Shown: positions 29,191 to 40,100, counted from the first letter of the stretch. The stretch is 64,000 nucleotides of DNA from Alistipes sp. ZOR0009 (GCF_000798815.1 NZ_JTLD01000018.1:1-64000), one strand, 5' to 3'. Program-made: numbers and translations. Notes: generated from the letters alone by a model not told the origin.

Positions 29191-29248
29191 AAGACCCTAG
29201 GCCAGCTTCTCTCTGAAACCAACCAGAGAAAAGCAGGACTAGGGCCTT
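29191..29248 (-). terminator. long hairpin terminator after GH27 gene
   Basis: AAGACCCTAGGCCAGC and the following CTTCTCTCTG (29191-29215) pair imperfectly with CCAGAGAAAAGCAGG and ACTAGGGCCTT (29223-29248). On the minus strand it is followed by CCCTTTTAG. It lies 15 bases past the GH27 stop and separates that gene from the SusC operon. Confidence 0.65.
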
Positions 29249-29262
29249 TATACAAAAATTAT

Positions 29263-30438
29263 CTAATTCTGCGTTAACCTAAACATTAAGATATCATGAG
29301 AAGCAACCACCCCTGTAATATTCTTATTCGTGTTCCCTACATTTTTATGCATCCATACATCCCTAACCGTATAGGTTCTATCCGTCGAATACTTTGATTT
29401 AAGCATTTCCTTAACATTGTAGCTAAGCTTATAAGGAGCCAAAGATCTATTGAAGAAGCAGATTGCATATTCATCTTTGCTCAATGGCTTTACCCAAACT
29501 TCAAAATCGCCATCGTCCTGAATTTTTACAGCAGACTTCCCCAGCGAATCTTGATCTATCGCAATTAGCTCCTTGTTGGTGAGAATCTCCTTAACCTCGC
29601 TGGTCATAGAACGCAAATCATTCCCAGCCATTAAAGGGGCCGCAAGCATACACCATAAGCTGAAATGTGCTCTCGACTCGCTCATGGTTAGATGGGTATT
29701 CCCAACCTCTAGCATGTCGGGATCGTTCCAGTGATCAGGACCAGAATACTCGCTTAAATTGGCCACCCTATCCAGTAGAACGGTAAAGCCCGCATTATTA
29801 CGGCCATCCACGCAATCCCAGCAATCAACAATATCGTCGGTAGTTCGCCATAGATGCCCCACATTGCTAGCCCATAGCCATGGCTTACTATAGCCCCATT
29901 CGCAAATGCTAAAAATCATCGGACGACCAGCCTTGTAGATTGCATCACGCATGATGGTATACGACGACTGTGCATCCTGAGTCGAGGTAAAACACCAGTC
30001 ATACTTCAAGTAATCGACATCCCAGCTGGCATAGCTTCGTGCGTCCTGAAACTCGTACCCTCGGCTGCCAGGCCTTCGCTGGCAAGTTTGCGTACCTGCG
30101 CAGGAGTATATCCCAAACTTTAATCCTTTAGAATGAATGTAATCTGCCAAAGCCTTAATTCCCGAAGGGAACCGTTCCAGATCGGGAATAATGTTTCCAA
30201 CACTATCGCGCCCAATCTGCCAGCAGTCATCAATTACAATGTAGGTGTAACCAGCATCCCTCATGCCAGAGCTAACCATAACATCCGCCACCTCCTTAAT
30301 TTTCTTTTCATCTACGTCGCAGGCAAACTTATTCCAGCTATTCCAGCCCATAGGGGGCGTTAGCGCTAACTTTTCGAACTTCTGAGCCTGCAACGTAAAG
30401 GCTGCAAAGCAAAAGGATAAGACCAAAACCAATCTCAT
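29263..30438 (-). CDS. GH27 family alpha-galactosidase
   Basis: A 391-residue protein with signal peptide ending TLQAQ. The mature start LALTPPMGWNSWNKFACDV is the GH27 hallmark. The nucleophile is Asp147 in YLKYDWC, and the acid/base is Asp202 in WRTTDDI, placed as in human alpha-galactosidase A. The DDCWQ and GIYSCAGTQTC segments complete the active site. It releases terminal alpha-1,3/1,4/1,6-linked galactose; some GH27 members act on alpha-N-acetylgalactosamine or beta-L-arabinopyranose, so the exact sugar needs testing. It is a single-gene unit on the same strand as the PUL, with its own terminator and the same operator-like repeats upstream. Confidence 0.95.
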   Translation of the reverse strand: MRLVLVLSFCFAAFTLQAQKFEKLALTPPMGWNSWNKFACDVDEKKIKEVADVMVSSGMRDAGYTYIVIDDCWQIGRDSVGNIIPDLERFPSGIKALADYIHSKGLKFGIYSCAGTQTCQRRPGSRGYEFQDARSYASWDVDYLKYDWCFTSTQDAQSSYTIMRDAIYKAGRPMIFSICEWGYSKPWLWASNVGHLWRTTDDIVDCWDCVDGRNNAGFTVLLDRVANLSEYSGPDHWNDPDMLEVGNTHLTMSESRAHFSLWCMLAAPLMAGNDLRSMTSEVKEILTNKELIAIDQDSLGKSAVKIQDDGDFEVWVKPLSKDEYAICFFNRSLAPYKLSYNVKEMLKSKYSTDRTYTVRDVWMHKNVGNTNKNITGVVASHDILMFRLTQN

Positions 30439-30544
30439 GATACTTTTTGTAAAGATTAAACTAAAGATGAAGCTGGGCTCAGCAAAGCATTACAAGCTCG
30501 AGCACCAACCCTGCAACTAAAGTAGCACCTGGAGCACGAGCAAA

Positions 30545-30580
30545 ATGAAAAAAACTAGCGAATAAATGATAGAATCGTAC
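30545..30580 (-). promoter_or_regulatory. candidate HTCS operator upstream of GH27
   Basis: ATGAAAAAAACTAGC (30545-30559) and ATGATAGAATCGTAC (30566-30580) repeat with a 21-bp spacing, the same spacing as the motifs upstream of the SusC gene. They sit about 110-140 bp upstream of the GH27 start codon. The shared positions are ATG, the A-run and the GTAC-type end. Confidence 0.5.
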
Positions 30581-30584
30581 AAAA

Positions 30585-30921
30585 TGAAGGGCGACGATCT
30601 CGCAGAAAATCGTCGTAAAAACGCCGATTTAAGGGATGTATTTCAAGAGATTACCACCTACTTATCTAATCCTTGCGCTTGACGGGTCTATGGCCGAGCT
30701 CATCCCAAATGAATTTTACACGCTGCAACCTGCAATCTTAGAATTGACCGAGATGGTCAGCCCACAAATGCCAGAAGCCACCCTACCATTCCATAGTAGC
30801 CTCAATTAAGATGAAAAAGATTACTACCAGCTAGATTAGGCTGACTGGTGTCCTAATAAAAGGGAGAAAAACGTCGAGATTAGGTTCCTTTTCTCGACTA
30901 AAGAAAGAGCAACGACACCCG
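30585..30921. other. intergenic stretch, no gene supported
   Basis: I see no convincing gene. A 39-codon plus-strand frame at 30690-30809 looks superficially protein-like but has no recognisable domain, start context or neighbour support. The last part (30843-30903) holds an imperfect inverted repeat around GAGAAAAACGTCGAG and CTTTTCTCGAC that may be the terminator of the gene at 30922. Confidence 0.4.
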
Positions 30922-31260
30922 CTACTTACCCTTGCGTGGTGCTTCGTTTACCTCAAACCCATACTCGGTAAGCTTTTTCGGATGGTTGGGGTGAAGGGCG
31001 TTAACCACATCGCGAACCGAGCGGACAAACACCTCCACTCTCTTCGCTTCTAGGTTACGACGCTCGGTCATCTCCTCACTCAGACGACGCAACTCATCGG
31101 CCCGTTCAGCATACTCCCGGAGGTTGGCTATAGATTCTTTTACCTCCTCCTTTACAAGCATTGTAATATCAGAGCTGCCGTTGTCTGCAGCATGCTTTGC
31201 TAGGATGTTTTCGCCAAGGCTGCTTAGCTTTAAGGGATCGTAGGGAATGATTGTTCTCAT
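30922..31260 (-). CDS. small coiled-coil protein of unknown function
   Basis: A 112-residue protein, no signal peptide. It begins MRTIIPYDPLKLSSLGENI, and residues 30-85 are a strongly charged helix (EEVKESIANLREYAERADEL and RRLSEEMTERRNLEAKRVEV) likely to form a coiled coil. A basic Lys-Lys-Leu segment and Pro-rich NPNHPKK-like end follow. Small proteins with this start occur next to IS-like or repeated loci in Bacteroidales, but I do not recognise the family. It lies alone between the two PULs on the minus strand. Confidence 0.6.
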   Translation of the reverse strand: MRTIIPYDPLKLSSLGENILAKHAADNGSSDITMLVKEEVKESIANLREYAERADELRRLSEEMTERRNLEAKRVEVFVRSVRDVVNALHPNHPKKLTEYGFEVNEAPRKGK

Positions 31261-31879
31261 AGGCTCTACTTTTATAATGTTTAAAAATTTATTTTCAAAG
31301 CACTACCTTCAAATATAACACATTAAGCATTGTAGAGTAAAGTATTTACAGCACAAATTCCATTTGTATTCACAATAAATAACATTTAAAAAAACAGATA
31401 CACAATATATTTTTCCTACCACAAATAGTACCATTACAGACCCAACAACCACCATTCAGTATTCTAATACAGGTATCTGACAAAAATGCCATTTTTATGC
31501 ATTATAAAACCATTTAAAAAATTCAAGAATGACCTTTTATCACGAGGTAATCATACTATAGCATGAACAAGTGATTTTCTAACATCAATAGCAATTTCCC
31601 AACATTAAAAAAGCACTTTTACACGTCCAAAAATACCTTTTTATCTTTCAAAACCTATCTGCCAACATCATAAAATCACCTTCGAATGTGCAAATCTTCC
31701 TTTCTAGTAAAAAATTGATTTTATTGGCTTAAGAGAATCCAACTTTGTCATAAAAGAATAGCATCTCCAAAGCAGTCTTTTATACTTTCCCTCACGATCA
31801 GCCGGCAAGCGTCTGACAGCTTCTTTCAGAAACAAGCGTAGGCACCATCTTAACTTGAGCAGCAAAAGGGGATTTAAAT
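31261..31879. other. long AT-rich intergenic region, no gene seen
   Basis: About 620 bases with frequent stops in all frames. No tRNA, repeat array or long hairpin is evident. The right part of this stretch lies just downstream of the second PUL's terminator, and the left part is the upstream region of the 112-residue gene, so it probably only holds that gene's promoter. Confidence 0.5.
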
Positions 31880-31918
31880 AAAAAAGGGGGCCGAATGCAG
31901 CAACGCAACTCGTCCCCC
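31880..31918 (-). terminator. rho-independent terminator of the second PUL
   Basis: On the minus strand GGGGGACG pairs with CGGCCCCC with one A/G mismatch and is followed by TTTTTTTAT (bases 31877-31885 region). It sits 24 bases after the stop of the M60 protease gene, the last gene of the locus. Confidence 0.75.
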
Positions 31919-31941
31919 AAACAAAAATGTTTAAATCTAGG

Positions 31942-34239
31942 TTAGTTTAATATAGTTATAGTACCAGTAGCATCGGTAGCCTCCACAGAACCGACATCGG
32001 AACCATTTACCTGAATTGAGTAGCTTCCGCTATTACTTTTGGGAGGATATACCCGTAATATTTTCCCACTTTTTGCCTTAACCGTAAACACTACGGCATT
32101 CTTACAGTTCGAGAGGGTCACAACCCCACCGCTAAAAGCCATTGTTCCCTTGGAGAATCGAGCAGAGCTGCTGTAAAGGTCAACGGTATTATCCTGTATA
32201 AACTGTACGGGTTGCAATGGCTTGGCATACTTCCGACCCTTTACGTAAGCAATGGCGGCATCGATGCTTGCCTGGCTAACAAGAAGGTTGTATGAGCTGT
32301 AATCGTCGATAGTTGCGCTGAATGGCATTAAAAGACCCCACTGGGTAAAGAAGTCGGTCAAATCGGTCTTAGTGATATCACAACATTTTTTATAGAATTC
32401 GAGATGGCAGGTGTTGATATCGGGATTCGGCTGATTCCTCAATGTTTCGAGCAAATCTTTATAGAAGTCGGTATATCCGTTTACATTGGAGAAGTACAGC
32501 TGCAGCTGCCAAAAAGGGACGAGCTTACAGAATACATCATCGTCTAAGAAATGGTTATGCCCATCGTTCTTAAAGAATCTATCGAAGGCGCTTTGGTAAC
32601 GTGTTAATCCACCACCGAGATCCTCGTCCTGAATTCGGGAGCTGGAAAGGCCATTGTATAAGGTTTGCATATAGAGCGAGCAAACGTTATTCGTAACCTC
32701 GGTAAGCCCTGGCCATAGGAAGTTCGGACGCAGCTGATTTACGTGCCCAATTTCGTGAGCGGGTCCCCAAATGCTAGCACCTTTTAGCTTAGCTACGGAG
32801 TTCAGCTCTTTTGTGGTTTCGACCTGATATCCAGTATAACCATTGGTTGCGTACATATAAGCTGATGGATCTACCACCGCCTTGATATACATCCTAGTTT
32901 TATGCATTTTGCCATACTTTACCAACCCCATAAACTCCTGCTCCTTATAAACAATTTCGTCCCACGTTTTTATGTAATCGGCAATCTCCGAGTTGCTCAA
33001 GCTACGAAGCACCTCGGCAGGAAACGTTACCACAGAGTAGTCTCCCTTTAAATCGAAGAAAGAGGTTGCAGTATTATTTATCATCCTATACCAGTCGGAA
33101 GGATTTGACGTCTTTAGATCAAAGTATCCATTAATGAAGCTACGTGCAAAAAAGACCTTCACCTTAGAGTCTGCGCTACTTTGGTATACTAGGTAAACCA
33201 AACCAGGAGAGCTAGGCTTAAATTTATTTACACCTGGTCGCAACGGATAGTCGGTAAAGGTTAGGCCGTTATCGTTATGGTTAACCACTCTGGCCGTTAT
33301 TGGAGCCACCGGACCCCCCCCAACAAAGGCATACACATCGCTGCTAGACGAAACATACATACCTGTAACATTATCCACAAAGCCATAGGTGTTAGTCTTA
33401 TTTTGCTGCGCAGAAATGCTAGGGTCTGGGTAGGATTGGCATTCGACAATGCGGCGAGGATCGATCTTTTTGTCAAATACAGACAAGCCAATATTGCGCA
33501 ATGCCGTATCAGCAATCGCTGCTATCGAAGCTCTAGTAACACCAGGCTTAACTTCGGTACAGCTTCCATCCGTAAAAAAGTTAACAAACTTAGCCTTATT
33601 CAAATTGGTTTGCCAACATTCTATTTCAGCTAAGCTGATAAACCTATTCCTTTCGCTTTCACCGCCACCATCGGTTTTGGTAACAACCACCTTTACCTTT
33701 GTTGGTTTGCTAATACTTTTGGGTAAAGTAATAATCCCAACAGAATTTATGCTAGAAAAATTAAAATCTGTAGCCTTTACAAATGTTTCGTTATCCCTTG
33801 TCGACACCCAAATTTCGCCTCCAATAATTGCTCCATTCGAGCCACCATCACCTCGAGGAACCAAATAGATGTAATCCAGCCTACTCGCATCCGACTTCAA
33901 CGTAAAAATAAACGACTGGGGAAGCGTTATTCCGCTCCATGACGAGTGGTAAATAGTTTCCTTACTCTTGTCGTACGCATTAGACAATGGAGTTCCATCT
34001 TGTCCCTGAGGCCCTGCAGCCTCAGTAACAACCAGCTTTATATCGTCGGCATAATTTTCGGTCTTACCCGGAATTATGGGGCTTTCGTTCCTTCCATCTA
34101 TGATATCGGACGATTTAGAGCAGGACGAAAAAAGTAGCATAAAAACAATGAGCAAAAAAAGTGATTTCCCTTTTTGTAGCAGCTCTTTCTTTAATGACAA
34201 CCGGCTATATAGTGCAGGTATTATGCAGGTATTATCCAT
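31942..34239 (-). CDS. M60-family (enhancin/mucinase-like) metalloprotease lipoprotein
   Basis: A 765-residue protein. A lipobox (MLLFSSC, Cys40) lies after an unusually long n-region; a TTG about 13 codons in would give a more normal signal peptide. Residues 60-210 look like an F5/8-type C (CBM32-like) domain. The M60 peptidase domain follows, with zinc site HEIGH at 495-499 and Glu514 sixteen residues later as third ligand (HExxH-x14-E), fitting the family pattern. Relatives cleave mucin-type glycoproteins next to O-glycans. It is the last gene of the ECF-sigma-controlled PUL, 178 bp after the discoidin lipoprotein, and would open the glycoprotein for import by SusCD. Confidence 0.88.
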   Translation of the reverse strand: MDNTCIIPALYSRLSLKKELLQKGKSLFLLIVFMLLFSSCSKSSDIIDGRNESPIIPGKTENYADDIKLVVTEAAGPQGQDGTPLSNAYDKSKETIYHSSWSGITLPQSFIFTLKSDASRLDYIYLVPRGDGGSNGAIIGGEIWVSTRDNETFVKATDFNFSSINSVGIITLPKSISKPTKVKVVVTKTDGGGESERNRFISLAEIECWQTNLNKAKFVNFFTDGSCTEVKPGVTRASIAAIADTALRNIGLSVFDKKIDPRRIVECQSYPDPSISAQQNKTNTYGFVDNVTGMYVSSSSDVYAFVGGGPVAPITARVVNHNDNGLTFTDYPLRPGVNKFKPSSPGLVYLVYQSSADSKVKVFFARSFINGYFDLKTSNPSDWYRMINNTATSFFDLKGDYSVVTFPAEVLRSLSNSEIADYIKTWDEIVYKEQEFMGLVKYGKMHKTRMYIKAVVDPSAYMYATNGYTGYQVETTKELNSVAKLKGASIWGPAHEIGHVNQLRPNFLWPGLTEVTNNVCSLYMQTLYNGLSSSRIQDEDLGGGLTRYQSAFDRFFKNDGHNHFLDDDVFCKLVPFWQLQLYFSNVNGYTDFYKDLLETLRNQPNPDINTCHLEFYKKCCDITKTDLTDFFTQWGLLMPFSATIDDYSSYNLLVSQASIDAAIAYVKGRKYAKPLQPVQFIQDNTVDLYSSSARFSKGTMAFSGGVVTLSNCKNAVVFTVKAKSGKILRVYPPKSNSGSYSIQVNGSDVGSVEATDATGTITILN

Positions 34240-34347
34240 CTTTCCCTATTTTATGTTTTAGTTTTGATATGACATTCACCACGTTTTGCCAAATGGCTAT
34301 GATCCATCGGCATCCTGTGATTTTTAACTCGTTGATTTAAACCTATA

Positions 34348-34399
34348 GGTACGGTTCCCTCTCCTATTCCATACGAGATTAAGAATGGCTAACCGTACC
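34348..34399 (-). promoter_or_regulatory. intercistronic hairpin between discoidin lipoprotein and M60 genes
   Basis: GGTACGGTT (34348-34356) and AACCGTACC (34391-34399) form a perfect 9-bp stem with an inner CCAT/ATGG pair. No T-run follows, so it may be an mRNA stability or attenuation element in the PUL transcript. Confidence 0.5.
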
Positions 34400-34417
34400 C
34401 GAGGTTTGTTGGGAAAA

Positions 34418-35305
34418 CTATTTATACTTCGCTTCAGCTTCAGCTTCCAAATCAGTAAAACGCTCGGCCATAAAATAAACAGCTAGCTCGGATAGATGGG
34501 TGTAGACATCCATAGCTTGGGTACCCACAATCCTAATACGAAAAAACTTAGACTGATAGTTTTTGTCAAACGGAAGTATTTGCTCCTTATTCTGAGGTGC
34601 CGTTGGCAAATTATCTTTTGATTTCCAAACAGTCACCCAGCTCACACCATCAGTGCTAGTCTGCAAATCCCACTTATTAGGACGAGAACTTTCATCTCCA
34701 TTTTGTCTGAAGAAGTATCGAATACCGCCAATTTTAGCAGGTTCCTGAAAATTAATTTGAACCCAGTGAGGCAGCGGAGCCACCACTGAAACACTCTCAT
34801 CCCAAGCCGTATGCCAAAATGTACTAATGTTACCATCAATCAAATTTTCCTTTGGGGCCTCGGGATCTTGCGTATAGGTATCAAGCATATCAGCCTTTAA
34901 AACCACAGGCGTTTTTTTATCAGAATCGTAGGTTACGACAGTTGGACGTTTAATAGGCTTTGTTACGGGGGAGATGATCGTTTTTCCTCCAACCATATTG
35001 GCATTAAAAGGTTGCACCTCGAAGATGTAATCCAACTTATTAATCAGCCCTGTGATGGCAACAGAGTCTGAAAATAAGCTCGCATTAGAGGTTATGGTTC
35101 TTCCATTTTTCACATATCGTACCTGTACCAATAATGTCTTGGTCGAATCTTCAGGGTAATCCCACTTTACGGTAATGCCCCCGACTCTTGGATACACCCT
35201 AACATTCGTAAGATCGGACGGAACTGGAAGATTTTTATCCTCATTCTGACAGGTGCAAAGTAGCATAAAAGCAGCAGCTCCTGCATATAGTAATTTTTTC
35301 AGCAT
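34418..35305 (-). CDS. surface lipoprotein with fibronectin-like and F5/8 type C domains
   Basis: A 295-residue protein with lipobox LLCTC (Cys19). Residues 28-115 form a DUF4959-like fibronectin III fold (VPSDLTNVRVYPRVGGITVKW). Residues 135-285 form a discoidin/CBM32-like domain with NLIDGNISTFWHTAWD, PHWVQINF and the closing FFRIRIVG. It is shorter than the usual three-domain members, lacking the middle DUF5126-like part. The position after SusD is that of a surface glycan-binding protein; galactose- or GalNAc-type ligands are typical of CBM32. The gap to the SusD stop is 16 bp, so co-transcription is likely. Confidence 0.85.
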   Translation of the reverse strand: MLKKLLYAGAAAFMLLCTCQNEDKNLPVPSDLTNVRVYPRVGGITVKWDYPEDSTKTLLVQVRYVKNGRTITSNASLFSDSVAITGLINKLDYIFEVQPFNANMVGGKTIISPVTKPIKRPTVVTYDSDKKTPVVLKADMLDTYTQDPEAPKENLIDGNISTFWHTAWDESVSVVAPLPHWVQINFQEPAKIGGIRYFFRQNGDESSRPNKWDLQTSTDGVSWVTVWKSKDNLPTAPQNKEQILPFDKNYQSKFFRIRIVGTQAMDVYTHLSELAVYFMAERFTDLEAEAEAKYK

Positions 35306-35321
35306 GGTGTCAAATTGTCAA

Positions 35322-37166
35322 TTAGTAACCCGGATTTTGAACTAGCTTTTCGTTGTTGTTAATATCTCCCTGAGGGATTGGCATTAGGTAGTTGGCTGGA
35401 GTTCTAAACAAGCGCTGCACTTCAATAACCGTTGGCTTGAAAAACTCGTCGTCAGTATTGCCGTAAATATTCATGCCCATAGGCTTACTCCCAAGATATT
35501 TATCGGCAACCATCCAGCGCCTAACATCCCAAAAACGATGATTTTCAAGATACAGTTCAATGGTTCTTTCCTGACGAACGATACTCCGTAGGGTTGCCTG
35601 ATCATCAACATTTGCTCCAGGAACTTTAGCCCAAGCCTCTTCGACTGTAGGAATTCCAGCACGAACTCGAACCTTATTGATATACTCTCTTGCGGTAGCA
35701 AAATCGCCACTATTCCCGTACTCTATAAGTGCCTCCGCATAGTTTAGGTAAAGTTCTGCCAAACGAACTACAGGCCACGGATACTGAATTAACCCTGAAT
35801 TAAGCTGGTCGTATTGAGGGACAACACCCTTTTTATTCAAATAACCAGAAGGCGAATAGTTGTTTACTCTCGGTTCGGCGACTCCCAATCCTTTTATTCC
35901 CTGATCGTCTGTAAGCCTAAATTTAACCGTGATAATACGATTATCCCCCCGAACAATCTCATAAGGCCCGTTGTGGTAGGCAATCCAAGCATTAAAACGA
36001 GGTTCACGATCCAAATTCTCTTTTAAGGTTGTTAGGGAGGTATTAGGAATTGTAGCTATGCTATACCGATTTTGGTAATCAAATTCTGGATCTTTATCCA
36101 TTGGAAGGCCATTTTTTGTATAAAACTGCTCAACCATAAAAAGGGTAGGCGACAACCCATTCCAAGCACTTCCAATTCCCCTATCTTGGGGGGTCGATTT
36201 ATTTTGAAAAGAATAGTACCCCTCTTGCCTCGTATCCGCCCATATTACTTCGCTAGTTGTTTTATCTATAAACGTATAACGAAGCTGATTTTCTACCGGA
36301 TTAGCAGGCTCGGGCTGATTGCCCTTGTACTTATATAATGCAATACGATTAGCCTCCGCCAGCTGTATTGCCTCTAAGCAAGCGGCAGCAGCTTTCTTCC
36401 ATTTTTCTTTATCGTAGATGGTACTAACAAGCTTAGCTCCATCCTTATTTACAAGATTGCCATAAAAACTTCCGCCGTTTTGCCCACCTCCATTAAAAAG
36501 AGGAGATGCTGCGTATAGTAGCATACGAGCTTTTATCGCTTTAGCTGCTAACTTTGTAGCCCTTCCATAGTACGACTCAGAGGTGTATTTTATAGGCAAT
36601 TCGGCAGCAGCCTCGTCAAAAAGAGCCGCTATAAAATCAACACATTCATCGTATGGACGCCTATCTGGAAATTGATCCCTGCTGGCATATATGTTAGGAA
36701 GCTCCTTGACGATTATTGATGGGCCATAACTCCTAATTAAAAGAAAGTGGTAGTAGGCGATTAGGAATTTCGCCTCGGCCTTATAGTTTAATTTTTCTTC
36801 GATTAATAAATCAGGCGTTTTGTCAATGTTTTCTAATAGAATATAACACTGACGAATTCCTCCAAAAAGCGTATTCCAGTAAGATATTACAGGCTTTGAG
36901 GCGTTATAATTCCCTTTTGGAAATGCAGCAAACGTCTCATGCTCATAGGGTGTAATAACTTCGTCGGATGTAAACAGATCCAATGAATTTGTACCATCGC
37001 GCAATGAAGGAATATATGAATAGCAAGAGTATAAATATCGCTCTGCCGCATTTCTATCTTTGAATGCGCTTTCCTCCGTCGGGCGTTCATCTGGGACTAT
37101 ATCTAAGTAGTTGCAGCTTCCAAACAGCAGAGATAGAAGCGCTATTATGGTTATTCTAAGTTTCAT
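35322..37166 (-). CDS. SusD/RagB-family lipoprotein of the second PUL
   Basis: 614 residues from the ATG at 37166; the longer frame starts with GTG two codons earlier. Lipobox LFGSC (Cys18) leads into NYLDIVPDERPTEESAFKD. The core has the SusD segments KAEAKFLIAYYHFLLIRSYGP, AAKAIKARMLLYAASPLFNGG, and a C-terminal RLAELYLNYAEALIEYG with RFWDVRRWM. It begins 11 bp after the SusC stop. It should bind glycan for the partner porin; likely glycoprotein O-glycans given the M60 protease. Confidence 0.95.
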   Translation of the reverse strand: MKLRITIIALLSLLFGSCNYLDIVPDERPTEESAFKDRNAAERYLYSCYSYIPSLRDGTNSLDLFTSDEVITPYEHETFAAFPKGNYNASKPVISYWNTLFGGIRQCYILLENIDKTPDLLIEEKLNYKAEAKFLIAYYHFLLIRSYGPSIIVKELPNIYASRDQFPDRRPYDECVDFIAALFDEAAAELPIKYTSESYYGRATKLAAKAIKARMLLYAASPLFNGGGQNGGSFYGNLVNKDGAKLVSTIYDKEKWKKAAAACLEAIQLAEANRIALYKYKGNQPEPANPVENQLRYTFIDKTTSEVIWADTRQEGYYSFQNKSTPQDRGIGSAWNGLSPTLFMVEQFYTKNGLPMDKDPEFDYQNRYSIATIPNTSLTTLKENLDREPRFNAWIAYHNGPYEIVRGDNRIITVKFRLTDDQGIKGLGVAEPRVNNYSPSGYLNKKGVVPQYDQLNSGLIQYPWPVVRLAELYLNYAEALIEYGNSGDFATAREYINKVRVRAGIPTVEEAWAKVPGANVDDQATLRSIVRQERTIELYLENHRFWDVRRWMVADKYLGSKPMGMNIYGNTDDEFFKPTVIEVQRLFRTPANYLMPIPQGDINNNEKLVQNPGY

Positions 37167-37177
37167 TTTCACCGTTT

Positions 37178-40100
37178 TTAAAATGTCATCTGAAGTCCAA
37201 TATTAAATACACGCTGCGTAGGGTAGTTTAGACCATTACCACCTCCTTGCTCTGGATCCCACTCCTTGAATTTAGAGAATGTAAGCAAATTCATGCCATT
37301 AATGTAAAGACGAGCAAACTTGAAAGAATATCCTACCTCTGCATTTTTAAGTTTTAGGAAAGAGCCATCCCGCAACCAGAAACTCGAATTTTGAGTATTG
37401 TTCCCAGCATCCTTTTTACTAAGCCTTGGATATTTTGCGTAAACATTGGGATTTTCTCGACTCCAATAATCTTCAGCAATAAAATCTAGCACACCTCGTA
37501 TGTCCGTTGAGCCAAATGGATGAAAATTGCTAATAAAGAAAGAGGTTCTTGCAACTCCTTGGAAGTAAAACGAGCAATCAAAATTTTTATATTTGATGGA
37601 AGGCCCAAACCCATATACAATTTCAGGAATGGTTGGGTAGCCCATCCTTACCGCATCATTTGAGTTGATTTGGTTCAAATGATCAATCCTGTTGGTAATG
37701 TCTGTATACTTAATATCACCAGGCAGATATGTTCCAAACTGCTGGAGTGCGCTGTTCGCAATTTCGGCATCATCAATAAAAAGTCTCTCGGCACGCAATC
37801 CCCAAAGAGCATTAACAGGATGCCCTATTTCTGATAAATTTGGGTATTGAGTAAAAGGAGGTTGGTCGTTTTTTACAATTTCATTATGAGCATAGGTAAA
37901 TGTACCTTTCAGCGCAATCGACAAATTTCTACTTACCTGCTGATTATAATCAACCGAAAAATCGAAACCCTGATTTTTAACCTCTCCCAAATTTTCAAAA
38001 ACCGCAGTAGAGGCAGTACCTGTTGAAGCTGGTATTGTTTTTCGTTTAGTAAATATATCCCTTCTGATTTCCCTATAAATATCAAAAACGACATTCAACT
38101 TGTTGTAGAAAGAAACATCGGCTCCAAAATTAACCTTCGTTCCAACTTCCCATGTAATATACGGATTTGCAAACCTCTTGTACATAGGACCATTAAACGT
38201 TCGATCCTGATTTATTCCTGTTGTAAACCAGATATCCTTATTCTGAAGATCGATATCAGAAAGATAGGCAAATCTATCTCCTCCGATATCATCGTTCCCA
38301 ACAAGTCCATACGACCCCCTTAGCTTAAGCAGTGAAACGATTGACTTTACCGGTTCCCAATACTTTTCATTGCTAACGATATATCCCGCAGCTATTGACG
38401 GAAAAAAACCAAAACGATGTCCCTTTGCAAAATTTTCAGACCCATTATAACCAAAGTTTCCTTCTATGAAATAGCGGTTGTCATAGTTGTAGGTTAAGCG
38501 ACCTGCAACACCTTGCTTTCTATTGGGCAATGTCCCTATTAAATCATTTTCCTCAAGAATATTTGCGACAAACTCTTCCTGGTTGTAAAGAGCCATTGCT
38601 GAAATATTATGCTTCCCGGCAAAAGTTCGGTTATACTCCAACAACCCTTGAAGATAAATCGATCGATCTCCGACACTTGAATTGGTTGTCCCCAAAGAAG
38701 GATCTTGTACTGTTCCTATTTTCTCTAAATCATAAGTATACGTCCCATCTGGCTTTAACACTCGATTCGTTGGTGTATACTGGTTGTAACCTCCCGCTCG
38801 TTGAGTTGTTGAAGAACTCCAATTTTTAAACGACACTAATCCTTTTAAAGACAAACCTTCTGTAACGAAATCTAACTTCTGCTCTCCATCAAATGTTGCA
38901 ATTACCGTACTCTGAAAGTTGTTTGTGTACCCCTTTACCATTTCTGCAAATGGATTTTGGAAACCAAAATTATGGGTACCACCCGTTTTCCCTCCCCAGA
39001 TTGTTTTATCTGAAATAGCCAATCGAGATGGATAACTAATTGGAAAATCTACAGGATTGGCGGCCATCACTAAGCCAAAAAGATCCGACGCATCCATTGC
39101 TGGCCCATTATAATCTCGTACCTGAGTGTTAAGTTTTAACGACAACCTAGTCGTGTTCGTTAAATGAGCATTCAGGTTGTTTTGAAAAGAGTAGCGCTGA
39201 ATTCTAATATTATTCTTGTATGAATTTAAATCATAACTTTTTAAAACACCATTATCAAGGTTAGCAGAAGCGCTCATAAAATAGTCGATCTTTTTACCAC
39301 CTCCCAATATATTTATGTTTGCATTCTGATTATTCGTAACTTTTTTGAACATTGATTTGTACCAATTCACGTTAGGATACAAGTATGGATCTAACTTATT
39401 GCGGGTTCCTTCAATTTTATCGTCACCATACAAAACCTCACCTGTCCCTCTTCCTTGTACTGCTTCGTTGTACATTTCCATAAACTTAACACCTCCTACA
39501 AACGAAGGTATTTTTGTAGCCATCGACATGGAGTTTTCCACTCGAATATTGATTCTCGCTTTATCCAAATCCCTACCACTCTTCGTGGTTACGATCATTA
39601 CACCGTTTGCTCCTCTAGTACCATAAAGGGCTGTGGCTGTTGCATCTTTAAGTATCGAGAAACTTTCAATAACTTCAGGTGCAAGTGCATTTAAATCTCC
39701 TTGAGACACGGCAACTCCATCAAGAATAATCAAGGGATTGGTGGCCCCACTAAATGTCGATATCCCCCGAATATAGAAGCTTGATCCGTCTGCTCCTGGT
39801 TCACCTGTACGCTGAAAGGCAATTACGCCAGCAAGTTTGCCTGCAAATGAGTTCGATAGGTTACTCGATGGAATTTTCAACTCTCCAGATTTTACTGATT
39901 GAATAGAACCAACTACCGATGCTTTCTTTTGAGTTCCATAACCAACTACAACTGCTTCTTCTAGCACCTGACTCGAGGTCTTCAATACAACATTTACAAT
40001 CGTTTCATCTTTTATCTCTAAAACTTGCTGTTGCATTCCAATAAAAGAAAATGTAAGAATATCCCCTTTTGACGCTTCAATCGTATATACCCCGTCAGCA

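Noticed and set aside
30690-30809. 39-codon plus-strand frame between the two PULs
   Set aside because: Reads protein-like by eye but has no known domain, neighbours or initiation context; kept as intergenic.
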